A DNA stretch of 64,000 nt, taken from assembly GCA_019856515.1 (NCBI GenBank), contig CP082230.1, forward strand, positions 496,001-560,000, given 5' to 3'. The translations under genes were made by a program, and so were the position numbers. Numbering within the stretch: position 1 is the first letter of the stretch; every line of letters begins with the position of its first letter. This DNA comes from Prolixibacteraceae bacterium (GTDB taxonomy: Bacteria; Bacteroidota; Bacteroidia; Bacteroidales; Prolixibacteraceae). Below the pieces are notes generated by a model. That model made no database searches, was not told where the DNA came from, and saw only the letters and a list, made by a program, of their open reading frames with translations. Shown here one piece after another: positions 17,901 to 25,306 of the stretch.

Positions 17901-19340
17901 TTATTTAAGAATAAGACCTTTCCATGGATCTACAGGCTTAAAGTCTCCTATGTAATCACCACCCTGTTGGCTGCGATGACATGATGCATCCCACGCTTTA
18001 AGATAAGTGTTCATCTTTTCAACTTCCTTGGGATGTTGATTGTATATATTTGTTGTTTCAAAACGATCTTTTCTTAGATCGTATACCTCCTTTATCTCCC
18101 CGTCTGCAGTCAAGAATTTTAATCCTTTATAGATAACTGCGCCTTTTTGTGTAAACATAAATGGAAGAGGAGAAGGTCTCTCTGTAGAGGTTCCTTTTAG
18201 CATGGAAATTAAAGAGATCCCATCTAGAGGACGTGTCTCTCCTTCTGCTAATTTTAATTTCAATTTCAATCCATTAACTAGGGTCGGAAGGTAGTCTAAG
18301 GTAGAGGAGATATAACCTGTTCTTTCTCCAGCTTTAGCAACTCCTGGCCATACAACGAAGGCTGGAACGCCTACACCACCACAATAGAGACTACGTTTAC
18401 GCCCTCTTAGACCTCCTGTTTGTCCAGGGAATTTAGAGGTGATTTTTCTTCCTTCTGGTCCATTATCACTACAGAAGAAAATAATGGTGTTATCTAATTG
18501 ACCATTTTTCTTTAAGTGGTCCACCAATCGTCCTACTTGATCATCTAATGCCGTAACACATCCATAATAGTTCTGTTCTCCTTCAGAATATTGGGCATAT
18601 TTCTTCTTGTATTCAGGCCCTGCCATAGCTGGGTCGTGTGGTGCATGAAACCAAATAACACTCAAGAATGGTTTCTTATCTTTCTTAGCTTTATCTACAA
18701 ATGGTAGCACACGATCCATAATAATACGTGAATCATCTCCCTGAAGATTCTCTGTCTCCAATACACCATTATGATAGTATTCATTTAAGTGATATCGTTC
18801 TTTATGCTCTGTTGGATTCCATGTCGAAACTGCAGATTCCGTGACAAAAGCATCATCATACCCTTGTTCCCATGGCGGATTAAAATTAAGTGTTGGTTTT
18901 CGTTTCTGCCCTTTTGAAGAGACCCCTTTTACAATGGTACCTAAATGCCACTTTCCAAAGTGTCCTGTTGTATAACCATTGTCCTTAAGAATATCAACAA
19001 TCGTTAGTTCTTCTTTCGGAAGGTGTCCTGCATTTGCATGAAAGATACCATATCTAGCATAGTGTCTTCCTGTCAAACAAGTTCCACGTGTGGGAGAGCA
19101 GACTGGTCCACCTGCATAGAAATTGGTAAAAGTCACCCCCTTTTGGGAAAGAGCATCTAAGTTTGGAGTTTCGATAATCTTATTCCCATTAAAGCCAACA
19201 TCACCATACCCAAGATCATCAGCCATGATCAAGATAACATTAGGGGAAGACTTCTTATTGGAAGAAGTGGTCGGTTTCAACGTCGAACAAGAGGATGCTA
19301 ACAGGCATGATGCACCCAACATGGTGAGTAGTTGTTTCAT
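17901..19340 (-). CDS. Lipoprotein sulfatase, family S1, formylglycine-dependent
   Basis: This 479-residue sulfatase has a lipoprotein signal peptide with Cys18 in LASSC, so it is probably anchored to a membrane facing the periplasm or the outside. The metal-binding start ILIMADDLGYGD is near residue 36. The sulfatase signature CSPTRGTCLTG begins with Cys81, the residue converted to formylglycine, in the CxPTR form. GKWHLG and IFFCSDNGPEGR supply further active-site residues. It would remove sulfate esters from carbohydrates or arylsulfates. No glycoside hydrolase or SusCD genes are adjacent. Maturation needs an anaerobic sulfatase-maturing enzyme that is not in this window. A 17-bp inverted repeat lies in its leader. 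Confidence 0.93.
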   Translation of the reverse strand: MKQLLTMLGASCLLASSCSTLKPTTSSNKKSSPNVILIMADDLGYGDVGFNGNKIIETPNLDALSQKGVTFTNFYAGGPVCSPTRGTCLTGRHYARYGIFHANAGHLPKEELTIVDILKDNGYTTGHFGKWHLGTIVKGVSSKGQKRKPTLNFNPPWEQGYDDAFVTESAVSTWNPTEHKERYHLNEYYHNGVLETENLQGDDSRIIMDRVLPFVDKAKKDKKPFLSVIWFHAPHDPAMAGPEYKKKYAQYSEGEQNYYGCVTALDDQVGRLVDHLKKNGQLDNTIIFFCSDNGPEGRKITSKFPGQTGGLRGRKRSLYCGGVGVPAFVVWPGVAKAGERTGYISSTLDYLPTLVNGLKLKLKLAEGETRPLDGISLISMLKGTSTERPSPLPFMFTQKGAVIYKGLKFLTADGEIKEVYDLRKDRFETTNIYNQHPKEVEKMNTYLKAWDASCHRSQQGGDYIGDFKPVDPWKGLILK

Positions 19341-19397
19341 TTAGATTTATGATTTAATTATGTGTTCGAGAAATTAATGTTTTTAATATGGAAGAGT

Positions 19398-19439
19398 TTG
19401 TTAAATTGTTTGAATGCATGCGTTCAAACAATTTAACAA
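19398..19439. promoter_or_regulatory. 17-bp perfect inverted repeat upstream of the sulfatase gene
   Basis: TTGTTAAATTGTTTGAA (19398-19414) and its exact complement (19423-19439) flank an 8-base spacer, TGCATGCG. It ends 57 bases upstream of the sulfatase ATG. It may be a large dimeric operator, or a leader hairpin if transcription starts before it. The length and perfection exceed what chance would give in AT-rich DNA. The rest of the region up to 19630 holds nothing else I can name. Confidence 0.6.
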
Positions 19440-19637
19440 TCCAATAACATGAGTAAAGGTCTTTATCTCTTATTCAGCTCTAAATATAGTTAAAAAAAGT
19501 ATATGTAAAGACTCCTTAGGTTCTAAAATTACATGGTGATATAAGAATTGGCTGTTTTATGTTAATAGTGTTTTGTGATTAATTGTATTGATATATAGTC
19601 TCTTTTGTGGATGGTTGAATCTTTTATGTACAATTAG

Positions 19638-19705
19638 TTTGTTTATATGAGAATATTCTCACTATATTTGTATTGAGAATATTCTCAATACAATATCTCA
19701 ATATT
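19638..19705 (+). promoter_or_regulatory. Promoter with palindromic operators ahead of the ORP-like operon
   Basis: A Bacteroidota-type promoter is visible: TTTG at 19638-19641 and TATATTTG (TAnnTTTG) at 19663-19670. A 14-bp palindrome (TGAGAATATTCTCA, 19648-19661) fills the spacer. A perfect 20-bp palindrome with the same core (TATTGAGAAT/ATTCTCAATA, 19671-19690) directly follows the -7 box. A third, weaker AATAT-CTCA-ATATT unit covers 19692-19705, just before the ATG at 19713. This geometry fits repression by a dimeric regulator that binds GAGAATATTCTC. The regulator is unknown; the DUF134 protein encoded first is one candidate. Confidence 0.72.
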
Positions 19706-19712
19706 CGTACTA

Positions 19713-20120
19713 ATGCCAAGACAAAGACGATTAAGAAAAGTGGTTTCTCCTCCTAAATTCAAAGGTTATAAGCCTTATGGAGCAAGAGAACAAAAATCGC
19801 CACAAGAGGAGGAGCTGTTATACGAAGAGTATGAAGCTCTCAAACTTGCTGATTATGACTTGATGAATCACGCCGAGGCTGCCACATTGATGGGAGTTAG
19901 TCGTGCGACCTTTGCCCGTATATACGAGAGTGCAAGACGTAAACTTGCTCGTGCCTTTGTTGAGACAAAAGAGATTCGAATGGCATATGGTAATGCAGAG
20001 ATGGATCAAGATTGGTATATCTGTAATAATTGTTACGCCCGATTCACTATTCCAGAACAAGTGCCGAATGATCGTTGTCCTCTATGCAATGCAGAAAATA
20101 TAGTATCCGTAAAATCATAA
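19713..20120 (+). CDS. DUF134-family HTH protein with zinc-ribbon-like tail
   Basis: This 135-residue protein starts with the DUF134 hallmark PRQRRLRKVVSPPKFKGYKPYG. A helix-turn-helix follows (ALKLADYDLMNHAEAATLMGVSRATFARIYESARRKLARAFVE, about 45-90), as in sigma-factor region 4-like domains. The C-terminus carries two CxxC pairs (CNNC...CPLC, about 106-126) that could bind zinc or iron. DUF134 proteins commonly sit beside, or are fused to, NifX/NifB-type domains in anaerobes and methanogens and are thought to be DNA-binding. It is first in a same-strand operon, 12 bases ahead of a NifX-like gene and directly behind the palindromic promoter, so it may regulate its own operon. Confidence 0.88.
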   Translation: MPRQRRLRKVVSPPKFKGYKPYGAREQKSPQEEELLYEEYEALKLADYDLMNHAEAATLMGVSRATFARIYESARRKLARAFVETKEIRMAYGNAEMDQDWYICNNCYARFTIPEQVPNDRCPLCNAENIVSVKS

Positions 20121-20132
20121 AATATTCATAAA

Positions 20133-20453
20133 ATGAAAATAGTAATAACATCGATGTCGGATAGTTTAACTTCGACTTTTGACCGACGATTTGGAAGAGC
20201 AGCATGGTTCTGTATCCTTGATACAGAAGATGAAGCAATTCGATTTATTCCTAACGAACATGTAAATGCATCAAATGGTGCTGGGTTAAAAGCAGCGGAA
20301 ACCATGGGTGAGCTAAAAGTAACCAAGGTTATATCAGGTGATTTTGGACCCAAAGCCAAGCAGTTATTAGACAAGTTTGGAATTCAAATGGTGATGATGG
20401 ATGAAGCTGATATTCTTATTGAAGAGATCATCGAAAGATTGAATCACAATTAA
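20133..20453 (+). CDS. NifX/ORP-type metal-cofactor-binding protein, 106 aa
   Basis: This is a small single-domain protein of the dinitrogenase iron-molybdenum cofactor-binding family (NifX/NifB C-terminal/VnfX, and the orange protein ORP). Visible features are the opening strand MKIVITSMSD, LTSTFDRRFGRAAWF, the NGAGLKAAETMGELKVTKVISGDFGPKA segment, and a short C-terminal helix. Family members carry metal-sulfur clusters between proteins. There is no nif operon here, so nitrogen fixation is unlikely. The context of MinD-type ATPases matches ORP-like systems. It is followed by a 278-base leader-like gap before the second family member. Confidence 0.88.
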   Translation: MKIVITSMSDSLTSTFDRRFGRAAWFCILDTEDEAIRFIPNEHVNASNGAGLKAAETMGELKVTKVISGDFGPKAKQLLDKFGIQMVMMDEADILIEEIIERLNHN

Positions 20454-20731
20454 ATAAGAAGTTCCAATATCGACTCGATTGATCTTTTGATACCCATTGC
20501 ATTTTTATATAAGTTATGATTTAATTGATATAAGAAGGAGAGGATCATCTTTTGTACTCAAAGAGCATTGATTATCCTATAGAAAAATGCTATCACGTCC
20601 TTCTTGCACCGCGATAGAGTACCAATGCATATATTAAGTTGAATTTCGTTCTTCAAACCCACCTCCTTTCTTATTGTGTTAGATAAAATATAATTTGAAA
20701 GGAGGTATTTCAAACTCCCATAAATTACAAC
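20454..20731 (+). promoter_or_regulatory. Structured intra-operon gap with an anti-Shine-Dalgarno-like hairpin
   Basis: This 278-base gap interrupts an otherwise tight operon. Near its end ACCTCCTTTC (20661-20670) is exactly complementary to GAAAGGAGGT (20697-20706), a perfect 10-bp stem with a 26-base loop. The first arm, extended to ACCTCCTTTCT, matches the 3' tail of 16S rRNA. The second is a full Shine-Dalgarno sequence, but it lies about 25 bases ahead of the next ATG, too far for normal use. Upstream, AAGAAGGA and TCCTTCTT (about 20535 and 20600) and AGCATT and AATGCT also pair. It may be a folded leader or internal regulatory RNA. No known riboswitch class is recognised. Confidence 0.5.
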
Positions 20732-21100
20732 ATGATGAAAAAAAAGATTGCATTACCAACAAACCATGACGGACAATTAGAACAACATTTTGGGCATACC
20801 TCATATTTTACTTTCTATGAAGTGGAAGGTAAGAAGGTCATCAATAAGATACAACTTCTTGCCCCTCCTCATAAACCAGGATTACTTCCCGAATGGATGG
20901 CCTCACATAAAGTCACAGATGTTGTCACATCTGGAATGGGAAACAAAGCATTGGCTCTATTCCGTGAAAAGAATATAGCAGTTTATACCGGTGTAACAAA
21001 AGGCAATGCAGATCATATTGTAGATCAATTTGTTGAACACGAACTGATAGTGGGGGTAAATGGATGTACCCATGACGCCGATCATACATGTAACCATTAG
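20732..21100 (+). CDS. NifX/ORP-type protein with Cys/His-rich tail, 122 aa
   Basis: This is a second member of the same cofactor-binding family as 20133-20453, with KKIALPTNHDGQLEQHFGHTSYFTFYEVE at the start and VTDVVTSGMGNKALALFREKNIAVYTG in the core. Unlike the first copy it ends in a short tail rich in Cys, His and Asp (GCTHDADHTCNH) that looks like a metal-binding site. Two ATGs in a row (20732, 20735) make the exact start uncertain. It is preceded by the structured gap with an oddly distant GGAGGT. The pairing of two family members suggests different partners or different steps of cluster handling. Confidence 0.88.
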   Translation: MMKKKIALPTNHDGQLEQHFGHTSYFTFYEVEGKKVINKIQLLAPPHKPGLLPEWMASHKVTDVVTSGMGNKALALFREKNIAVYTGVTKGNADHIVDQFVEHELIVGVNGCTHDADHTCNH

Positions 21101-21221
21101 TCTATAACATGCTGGAGATCAGTTGTAATACATTTTCTCTGTTTAGCAGTTGCATTTCACGGATAAGGCGAGTTCAAACAACTTACTTCATGATTTAGTA
21201 GGTATTAATATTAATGAAAAT

Positions 21222-22097
21222 ATGCCTCCTTTAAAAATAATGGAAAAATCGTGTCAGAAATGTCATATACGATCAGTGGAGAAGTTAATTCAAAAGTTCT
21301 CTTTAGAACCAGCTCGAGCAGCTCGATTAAGACAACAAGCGAAAGCATACCTCGATATTACTACAGATATACCGAACCCAATAAGGGCACAATATATCCA
21401 TCGTTTATCTCGCGAGATATTGCAGAATAGAGATCCATTCGATCATGTAAAAAGATCTGCAAATGAACTTTTAATGGCCCAATACGATCATTGGTTCAAT
21501 TATATCCGTCAGTCTGAAGAACCTCTGTTTACAGCCTCAAAACTTGCCATTATTGGCAATATCATTGACTATGGTGCCCACCGTGCACAAGATGATATTA
21601 TCGCACTGATAGAGCCTTTTTTGAGTAGAAAAGTGGTTACCAATCAAATTGACTCTTTTGTCAAGTCGATAGATAGAGCAAAAGATATTCTATACCTCGG
21701 AGATAATGCTGGCGAGATATTCTTCGATAAGTTATTGATTGAATTGATTGGTCCCGAGAAAGTGACCTATGTGACTCGAGGGGAACCAGTAATTAATGAT
21801 GTGACAAAAGAAGATGCGGAGACTATTGGTATAACTTCATTGTGTAAAACACTTGACAACGGATCGGATGCCCCATCTACTGTACTATCAGATTGTAGTG
21901 ATGCTTTTTTAGAACACTATTATGCTTCGGATATGATCATCTCCAAAGGGCAAGGAAACTTTGAGGGATTAATGAATGAGAAACATACCAACACCTTCTT
22001 TTTATTGATTGCGAAATGCATTCCAATAGCAGATATGTTAAATGTACATGTCGATGATATGGTGCTGAAAAAATATGAAAAACATGAGTTCGTTTAA
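21222..22097 (+). CDS. DUF89 (ARMT1-like) metal-dependent phosphatase family protein
   Basis: The protein has about 291 residues. I start it at the ATG at 21222; an ATG at 21240 and a TTG at 21150 are also in frame. Family marks are CQKCHIRSVEKL at the N-terminus, the catalytic-site stretch ILYLGDNAGEIFFDKLLIE, VTYVTRGEPVINDVTKEDAE, and SKGQGNFEGL. DUF89 proteins are metal-dependent phosphatases proposed to remove damaged or unwanted phospho-metabolites; archaeal stand-alone forms occur beside cofactor genes. It overlaps the next gene by 14-23 bases, so it is translated with the first ferredoxin-type ATPase. Its presence inside an ORP-like operon is unusual and suggests a housekeeping role for a phosphorylated precursor. 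That role is inference. Confidence 0.85.
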   Translation: MPPLKIMEKSCQKCHIRSVEKLIQKFSLEPARAARLRQQAKAYLDITTDIPNPIRAQYIHRLSREILQNRDPFDHVKRSANELLMAQYDHWFNYIRQSEEPLFTASKLAIIGNIIDYGAHRAQDDIIALIEPFLSRKVVTNQIDSFVKSIDRAKDILYLGDNAGEIFFDKLLIELIGPEKVTYVTRGEPVINDVTKEDAETIGITSLCKTLDNGSDAPSTVLSDCSDAFLEHYYASDMIISKGQGNFEGLMNEKHTNTFFLLIAKCIPIADMLNVHVDDMVLKKYEKHEFV

Positions 22098-22956
22098 AAT
22101 AGCTATCGCAAGTGGTAAAGGGGGAGTAGGTAAAACAACACTATCCGTACTACTATATCATCAGCTTCAAAAAGCGATGAATGAAACAATATCTTTGGTT
22201 GATTGTGATGTGGAAGAGCCAAATAGTCGAATATTTTTCCCATCAAGTACACAAACCAAACAAGAGGTTGCAATCCAAGAGATCCCAGCAATAGACACCG
22301 AGAGGTGTACCTTTTGTCGTAAATGTGTGGATGTGTGTGAGTTCAATGCCATCATGATGGTTGGAGCATTAAAGCACGCAGAAGTCAATGAAAGCTTATG
22401 CCACTCATGTGGCGCATGTGAATATGTATGCGACCAACATGCATTGGGTACTAAGCGTGTGGCTATTGGCCTAATGACCCAACACCAAACTCCTTTAGGT
22501 TCTCTTTACGAAGGTCGGCTAGAGGTGGGATCTGTAATGCAAACCCGACTTATAGGTATGCTTAAAGAGTGGGGACCATCAGGTCATATTGCCATCTACG
22601 ATGCTCCTCCAGGAACGAGTTGCTCCGTGGTCGAGACCTTAGACGAAATGGATTATGTCGTTCTAGTAGCCGAAGAGACCTCTTTTGGGCTTCATGATCT
22701 CAAATTAATCATTCGTTTGGTGAAAGCACTGCAAATACCTTTTGGTGTTGTGATCAATAAAGCTGGATTAGGATCGACACCTTTGAAAACATACCTGCAA
22801 CAACAGCAGGTGGAACTTCTAGGTGAGATCCCACATAGTATCCCATTTGCCAAAGCTTCGGCAAAAGCGGATATTTTTGACTCAATGCCTTCAGTCATAC
22901 AAGGTGCCATTGAGACGGTGGCACAAAAAATAAAACATAAAAGGGTAGAAGTATGA
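22075..22956 (+). CDS. MinD-superfamily P-loop ATPase with inserted 2[4Fe-4S] ferredoxin domain (first of two)
   Basis: This 293-residue ATPase has the deviant Walker A of the MinD/Mrp family (ASGKGGVGKTTLSVLL, about residues 12-27), a switch region VDCDVEEPN, and APPGTSC. A ferredoxin domain is inserted at about 70-120 with two Cx2Cx2Cx3C clusters (CTFCRKCVDVCEFNA and CHSCGACEYVCDQHA). The family is typical of strict anaerobes and is encoded with ORP/NifX proteins. It presumably couples ATP hydrolysis to cluster or electron transfer. An alternative start lies at 22084. It overlaps DUF89 upstream and shares ATGA with its paralogue downstream. Confidence 0.93.
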   Translation: MKNMSSFKIAIASGKGGVGKTTLSVLLYHQLQKAMNETISLVDCDVEEPNSRIFFPSSTQTKQEVAIQEIPAIDTERCTFCRKCVDVCEFNAIMMVGALKHAEVNESLCHSCGACEYVCDQHALGTKRVAIGLMTQHQTPLGSLYEGRLEVGSVMQTRLIGMLKEWGPSGHIAIYDAPPGTSCSVVETLDEMDYVVLVAEETSFGLHDLKLIIRLVKALQIPFGVVINKAGLGSTPLKTYLQQQQVELLGEIPHSIPFAKASAKADIFDSMPSVIQGAIETVAQKIKHKRVEV

Positions 22957-23816
22957 GAGAGATTACGGTATTAAGTGGAAAGGGTGGTGCTGGAAAAACT
23001 TCAATCACAGCGGCACTAGCATCTCTTTGTTCAAAAGCAGTATTTTGTGATAACGACGTAGACGCATCAGACCTTCATCTGATCTTTTCTCCTCAAAAAC
23101 AACAATGCCACCCTTTTGAATATGGGTGGGAGATGACCATAGACCCTCAAAAATGCAATGGATGCCAACTATGCGAATCATTGTGTCGTTTTCATGCAAT
23201 ACAGATGAACAAAGATGGCAAAGCCGAAATGAAACCATTTCAATGTGAAGGTTGTCGTCTATGCGAGAGGAGTTGTCCTCAAAATGCGATCACATCACAA
23301 ATAAATAAAAATAACCATTGGTTCATCTCCTCCTCTCGGTTCGGAGCATTAGTTCACGCAGAGATGGGTGTGGGAGAAGAGAATTCGGGGAAACTTGTCT
23401 CCTTAATACGAAAAGAGAGTCGTGACCTTGCCAAGCAGTTGAATATAGAGTATGTGATCAATGATGGACCTCCAGGTATCGGGTGTTCTACTATTGCTTC
23501 GATAACAGGAACCCATGCTGTGTTGGTGGTAATAGAAACATCTGAATCGGGATGGCACGATGCCATTCGTGTGTTAGATCTTGCAAAGAAATGGGATGTC
23601 CCAACCTATGCGGTGATCAACAAATACGACTTAAACGAATCTCTTTCCGATAAAATTAAGATCTACCTGAAAGAGAAAAAGATCCCTCTTCTCGCTTCAA
23701 TTCCTTGGTCTAGAGAGTTTGTTGAGGCGATAGAGCAGCAGCAGAATATAATCGAATACAGCCAAAACGAGGAGCTAAAAGCATCATTACACCATGTGTG
23801 GGATGCCATTAAATAA
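22953..23816 (+). CDS. MinD-superfamily P-loop ATPase with inserted 2[4Fe-4S] ferredoxin domain (second of two)
   Basis: This 287-residue paralogue of the preceding gene overlaps it by four bases (ATGA). It has Walker A SGKGGAGKTSITAAL, a CDNDVDASDLH switch, GPPGIGC, and a ferredoxin insertion (CNGCQLCESLCRFHA and CEGCRLCERSCPQNA, about residues 66-112). The two paralogues usually occur as a pair and are thought to form a heterodimer. Both keep all eight cluster cysteines and the catalytic lysines, so both should be active. Mrp follows after six bases. Confidence 0.93.
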   Translation: MREITVLSGKGGAGKTSITAALASLCSKAVFCDNDVDASDLHLIFSPQKQQCHPFEYGWEMTIDPQKCNGCQLCESLCRFHAIQMNKDGKAEMKPFQCEGCRLCERSCPQNAITSQINKNNHWFISSSRFGALVHAEMGVGEENSGKLVSLIRKESRDLAKQLNIEYVINDGPPGIGCSTIASITGTHAVLVVIETSESGWHDAIRVLDLAKKWDVPTYAVINKYDLNESLSDKIKIYLKEKKIPLLASIPWSREFVEAIEQQQNIIEYSQNEELKASLHHVWDAIK

Positions 23817-23822
23817 CTACTT

Positions 23823-24614
23823 ATGTCAATAACAAATATAAAGAACATCCTATTGGTCTCCTCTGGTAAAGGAGGTGTTGGGAAATCAATGGTAGCGGTA
23901 AATACCGCCTATGCATTATCCCAAAATGGATATAAAACAGGAATATTAGATGCCGACTTCTATGGGCCTAGTGTCCCTTTAGCCATGGGAATTAGGGACC
24001 AACGCCTTACTTCCAAGAAAGAAGGCGGTAAAGAGCTATTCTATCCTATCATCAAACATGGAATAAAAGTTAACTCATTGGGTTTTATGATGAACCCTGA
24101 AGACCCTGTAATATGGCGAGGTCCTTTGGCATCTTCCGCTTTGAACCAACTACTACATGATACGATATGGGAAGAGCTTGACTTTCTCGTACTAGATATG
24201 CCTCCTGGAACGGGAGATATCGCAATCTCTATTGTTCAGCAACTACCAAATGCAAATGCTATCGTGGTGACCACACCACAAGAGATGGCAGTGGCCGATG
24301 CGCGTAAAGCAGCCAATATGTTCCTTTCGCAAGGGATGGATATCAAAGTCCTTGGCGTCGTAGAAAACATGTCGTGGTTCACACCCCAAGAACATCCAGA
24401 AGAGAAATACTTCTTGTTCGGTAAAGGAGGAGGTGCACAACTAGCACACGAAATCTCTACGTCACTATTAGCACAAATACCGTTGGTGGCGGAAGTCGGA
24501 ACATGTGCAGATCAAGGAAAACCCATCTACGCAACAGATCAAAAGCCTATTTTGGATGCTTTTGATCAACTTATTGAAAAGATCTTAGATGAAACGCTAG
24601 TAACTGTTGCATGA
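23823..24614 (+). CDS. Mrp/ApbC-type iron-sulfur carrier ATPase
   Basis: This 263-residue P-loop ATPase of the Mrp/NBP35 type has SSGKGGVGKSMVAVNTAYAL, GILDADFYGPSVPLAMG, the DMPPGTGDIAIS motif and VTTPQEMAVADARKAANMF. Many Mrp proteins carry a CxxC for cluster binding after ENMS. Here that segment reads ENMSWFTPQEHPEEKYFLFG with no cysteines, as in the Bacteroidota type. It is last in the operon, six bases behind the second ferredoxin-type ATPase. As in ORP operons, it probably loads or moves metal clusters onto the small NifX/ORP proteins. No clear terminator follows immediately. Confidence 0.92.
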   Translation: MSITNIKNILLVSSGKGGVGKSMVAVNTAYALSQNGYKTGILDADFYGPSVPLAMGIRDQRLTSKKEGGKELFYPIIKHGIKVNSLGFMMNPEDPVIWRGPLASSALNQLLHDTIWEELDFLVLDMPPGTGDIAISIVQQLPNANAIVVTTPQEMAVADARKAANMFLSQGMDIKVLGVVENMSWFTPQEHPEEKYFLFGKGGGAQLAHEISTSLLAQIPLVAEVGTCADQGKPIYATDQKPILDAFDQLIEKILDETLVTVA

Positions 24615-24763
24615 TCATATTCATAGGCTTATAAATCAAGATATTGCCACGAATATGTGAAGCTTGATGTGCAATGGAAATAGAACCACTAAGGCACAAA
24701 GACACGAAGTTTCATGTGCAATGGAATAAAAGTCACGGATTCTCACGGATCTTATACATTTTG

Positions 24764-24907
24764 AATGTCTATGTTGCAACTTTCCCTGAAAGGGAAACCG
24801 AACCTAGCCCAATGGTGAAAACCATAGTTCGACCGCAAGGTCAAAGTATTGGTTGCAGCCTTGGGGTACCAATTAAACAACAACAAAAGGGCTGAAAGTC
24901 TGAACCC
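24764..24907 (+). repeat. Hairpin-string repeat, copy 1 (144 bp)
   Basis: This copy is about 94% identical to 25009-25152 by direct alignment (9 differences in 144, no gaps). It contains four successive small stem-loops: TTTCCCT-GAA-AGGGAAA (24781-24797), ATGGT-GAAA-ACCAT (24812-24825), GACC-GCAA-GGTC (24831-24842), and TTGG-GGTA-CCAA (24861-24872). GAAA and GCAA are GNRA tetraloops, which points to a folded RNA rather than a protein. A 73-residue frame through it is probably spurious. Confidence 0.8.
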
Positions 24908-25008
24908 ATTCCGACCAGTATAAACGTTGGGCTGTGGCATCCCTCTCGTGCCAATAAATTGGCACAAACTATGATGTATTGGATAACAAGGTTCTTGAAG
25001 GTATTTCA

Positions 25009-25152
25009 AATGTCTATGTTGCAACTTTCCCTGAAAGGGAAACCGAATCTAGCCCAACGGTGAAAACCATATTTTGACCGCAAGGTCAAAGTATCGGTTG
25101 GAGCCTTGGGGTACCAAGTAAAAAACAACAAAAGGGCTGAAAGTCTGACCCC
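25009..25152 (+). repeat. Hairpin-string repeat, copy 2 (144 bp)
   Basis: This copy has the same orientation as copy 1, 101 bases downstream, and the same order of stem-loops. The third stem is longer here (TTTGACC-GCAA-GGTCAAA, about 25073-25090) and the fourth gains a pair (CTTGG-GGTA-CCAAG), while the second loses one (CGGT-GAAA-ACCA with a mismatch). The loops themselves are identical in both copies. A terminator lies 121 bases further on. Confidence 0.8.
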
Positions 25153-25273
25153 TAATTGCTTTAATTAGACATAAATACCTAAACCAACTTATGTCTAATG
25201 ATATAAACGTAATGGATTTTCTTCATATTATGGGATTTGCTATACTCGATAAAATCTGACTCAAATCCGTTTG

Positions 25274-25306
25274 ACACCATCTGTGAAATATACAGATGGT
25301 GTTTTT
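25274..25306 (+). terminator. Rho-independent terminator with no gene directly upstream
   Basis: ACACCATCTGT (25274-25284) and ACAGATGGTGT (25292-25302) form an 11-bp stem followed by TTTTT on the plus strand. The nearest plus-strand gene ends 660 bases earlier (Mrp). The transcript that stops here must therefore either read through the hairpin-string repeats or consist of them. Confidence 0.85.

Noticed and set aside
20133..21100. A nitrogenase cofactor (nif) locus
   Set aside because: Two NifX-type proteins are present but no nifHDK, nifB, nifE or nifN, and the partner ATPases match ORP-like systems.
24674..24895. 73-residue frame through the first hairpin-string repeat
   Set aside because: It reads through stem-loops of the repeat; the same frame is not kept as a separate gene in the second copy, and the structure explains the sequence better than a protein does.
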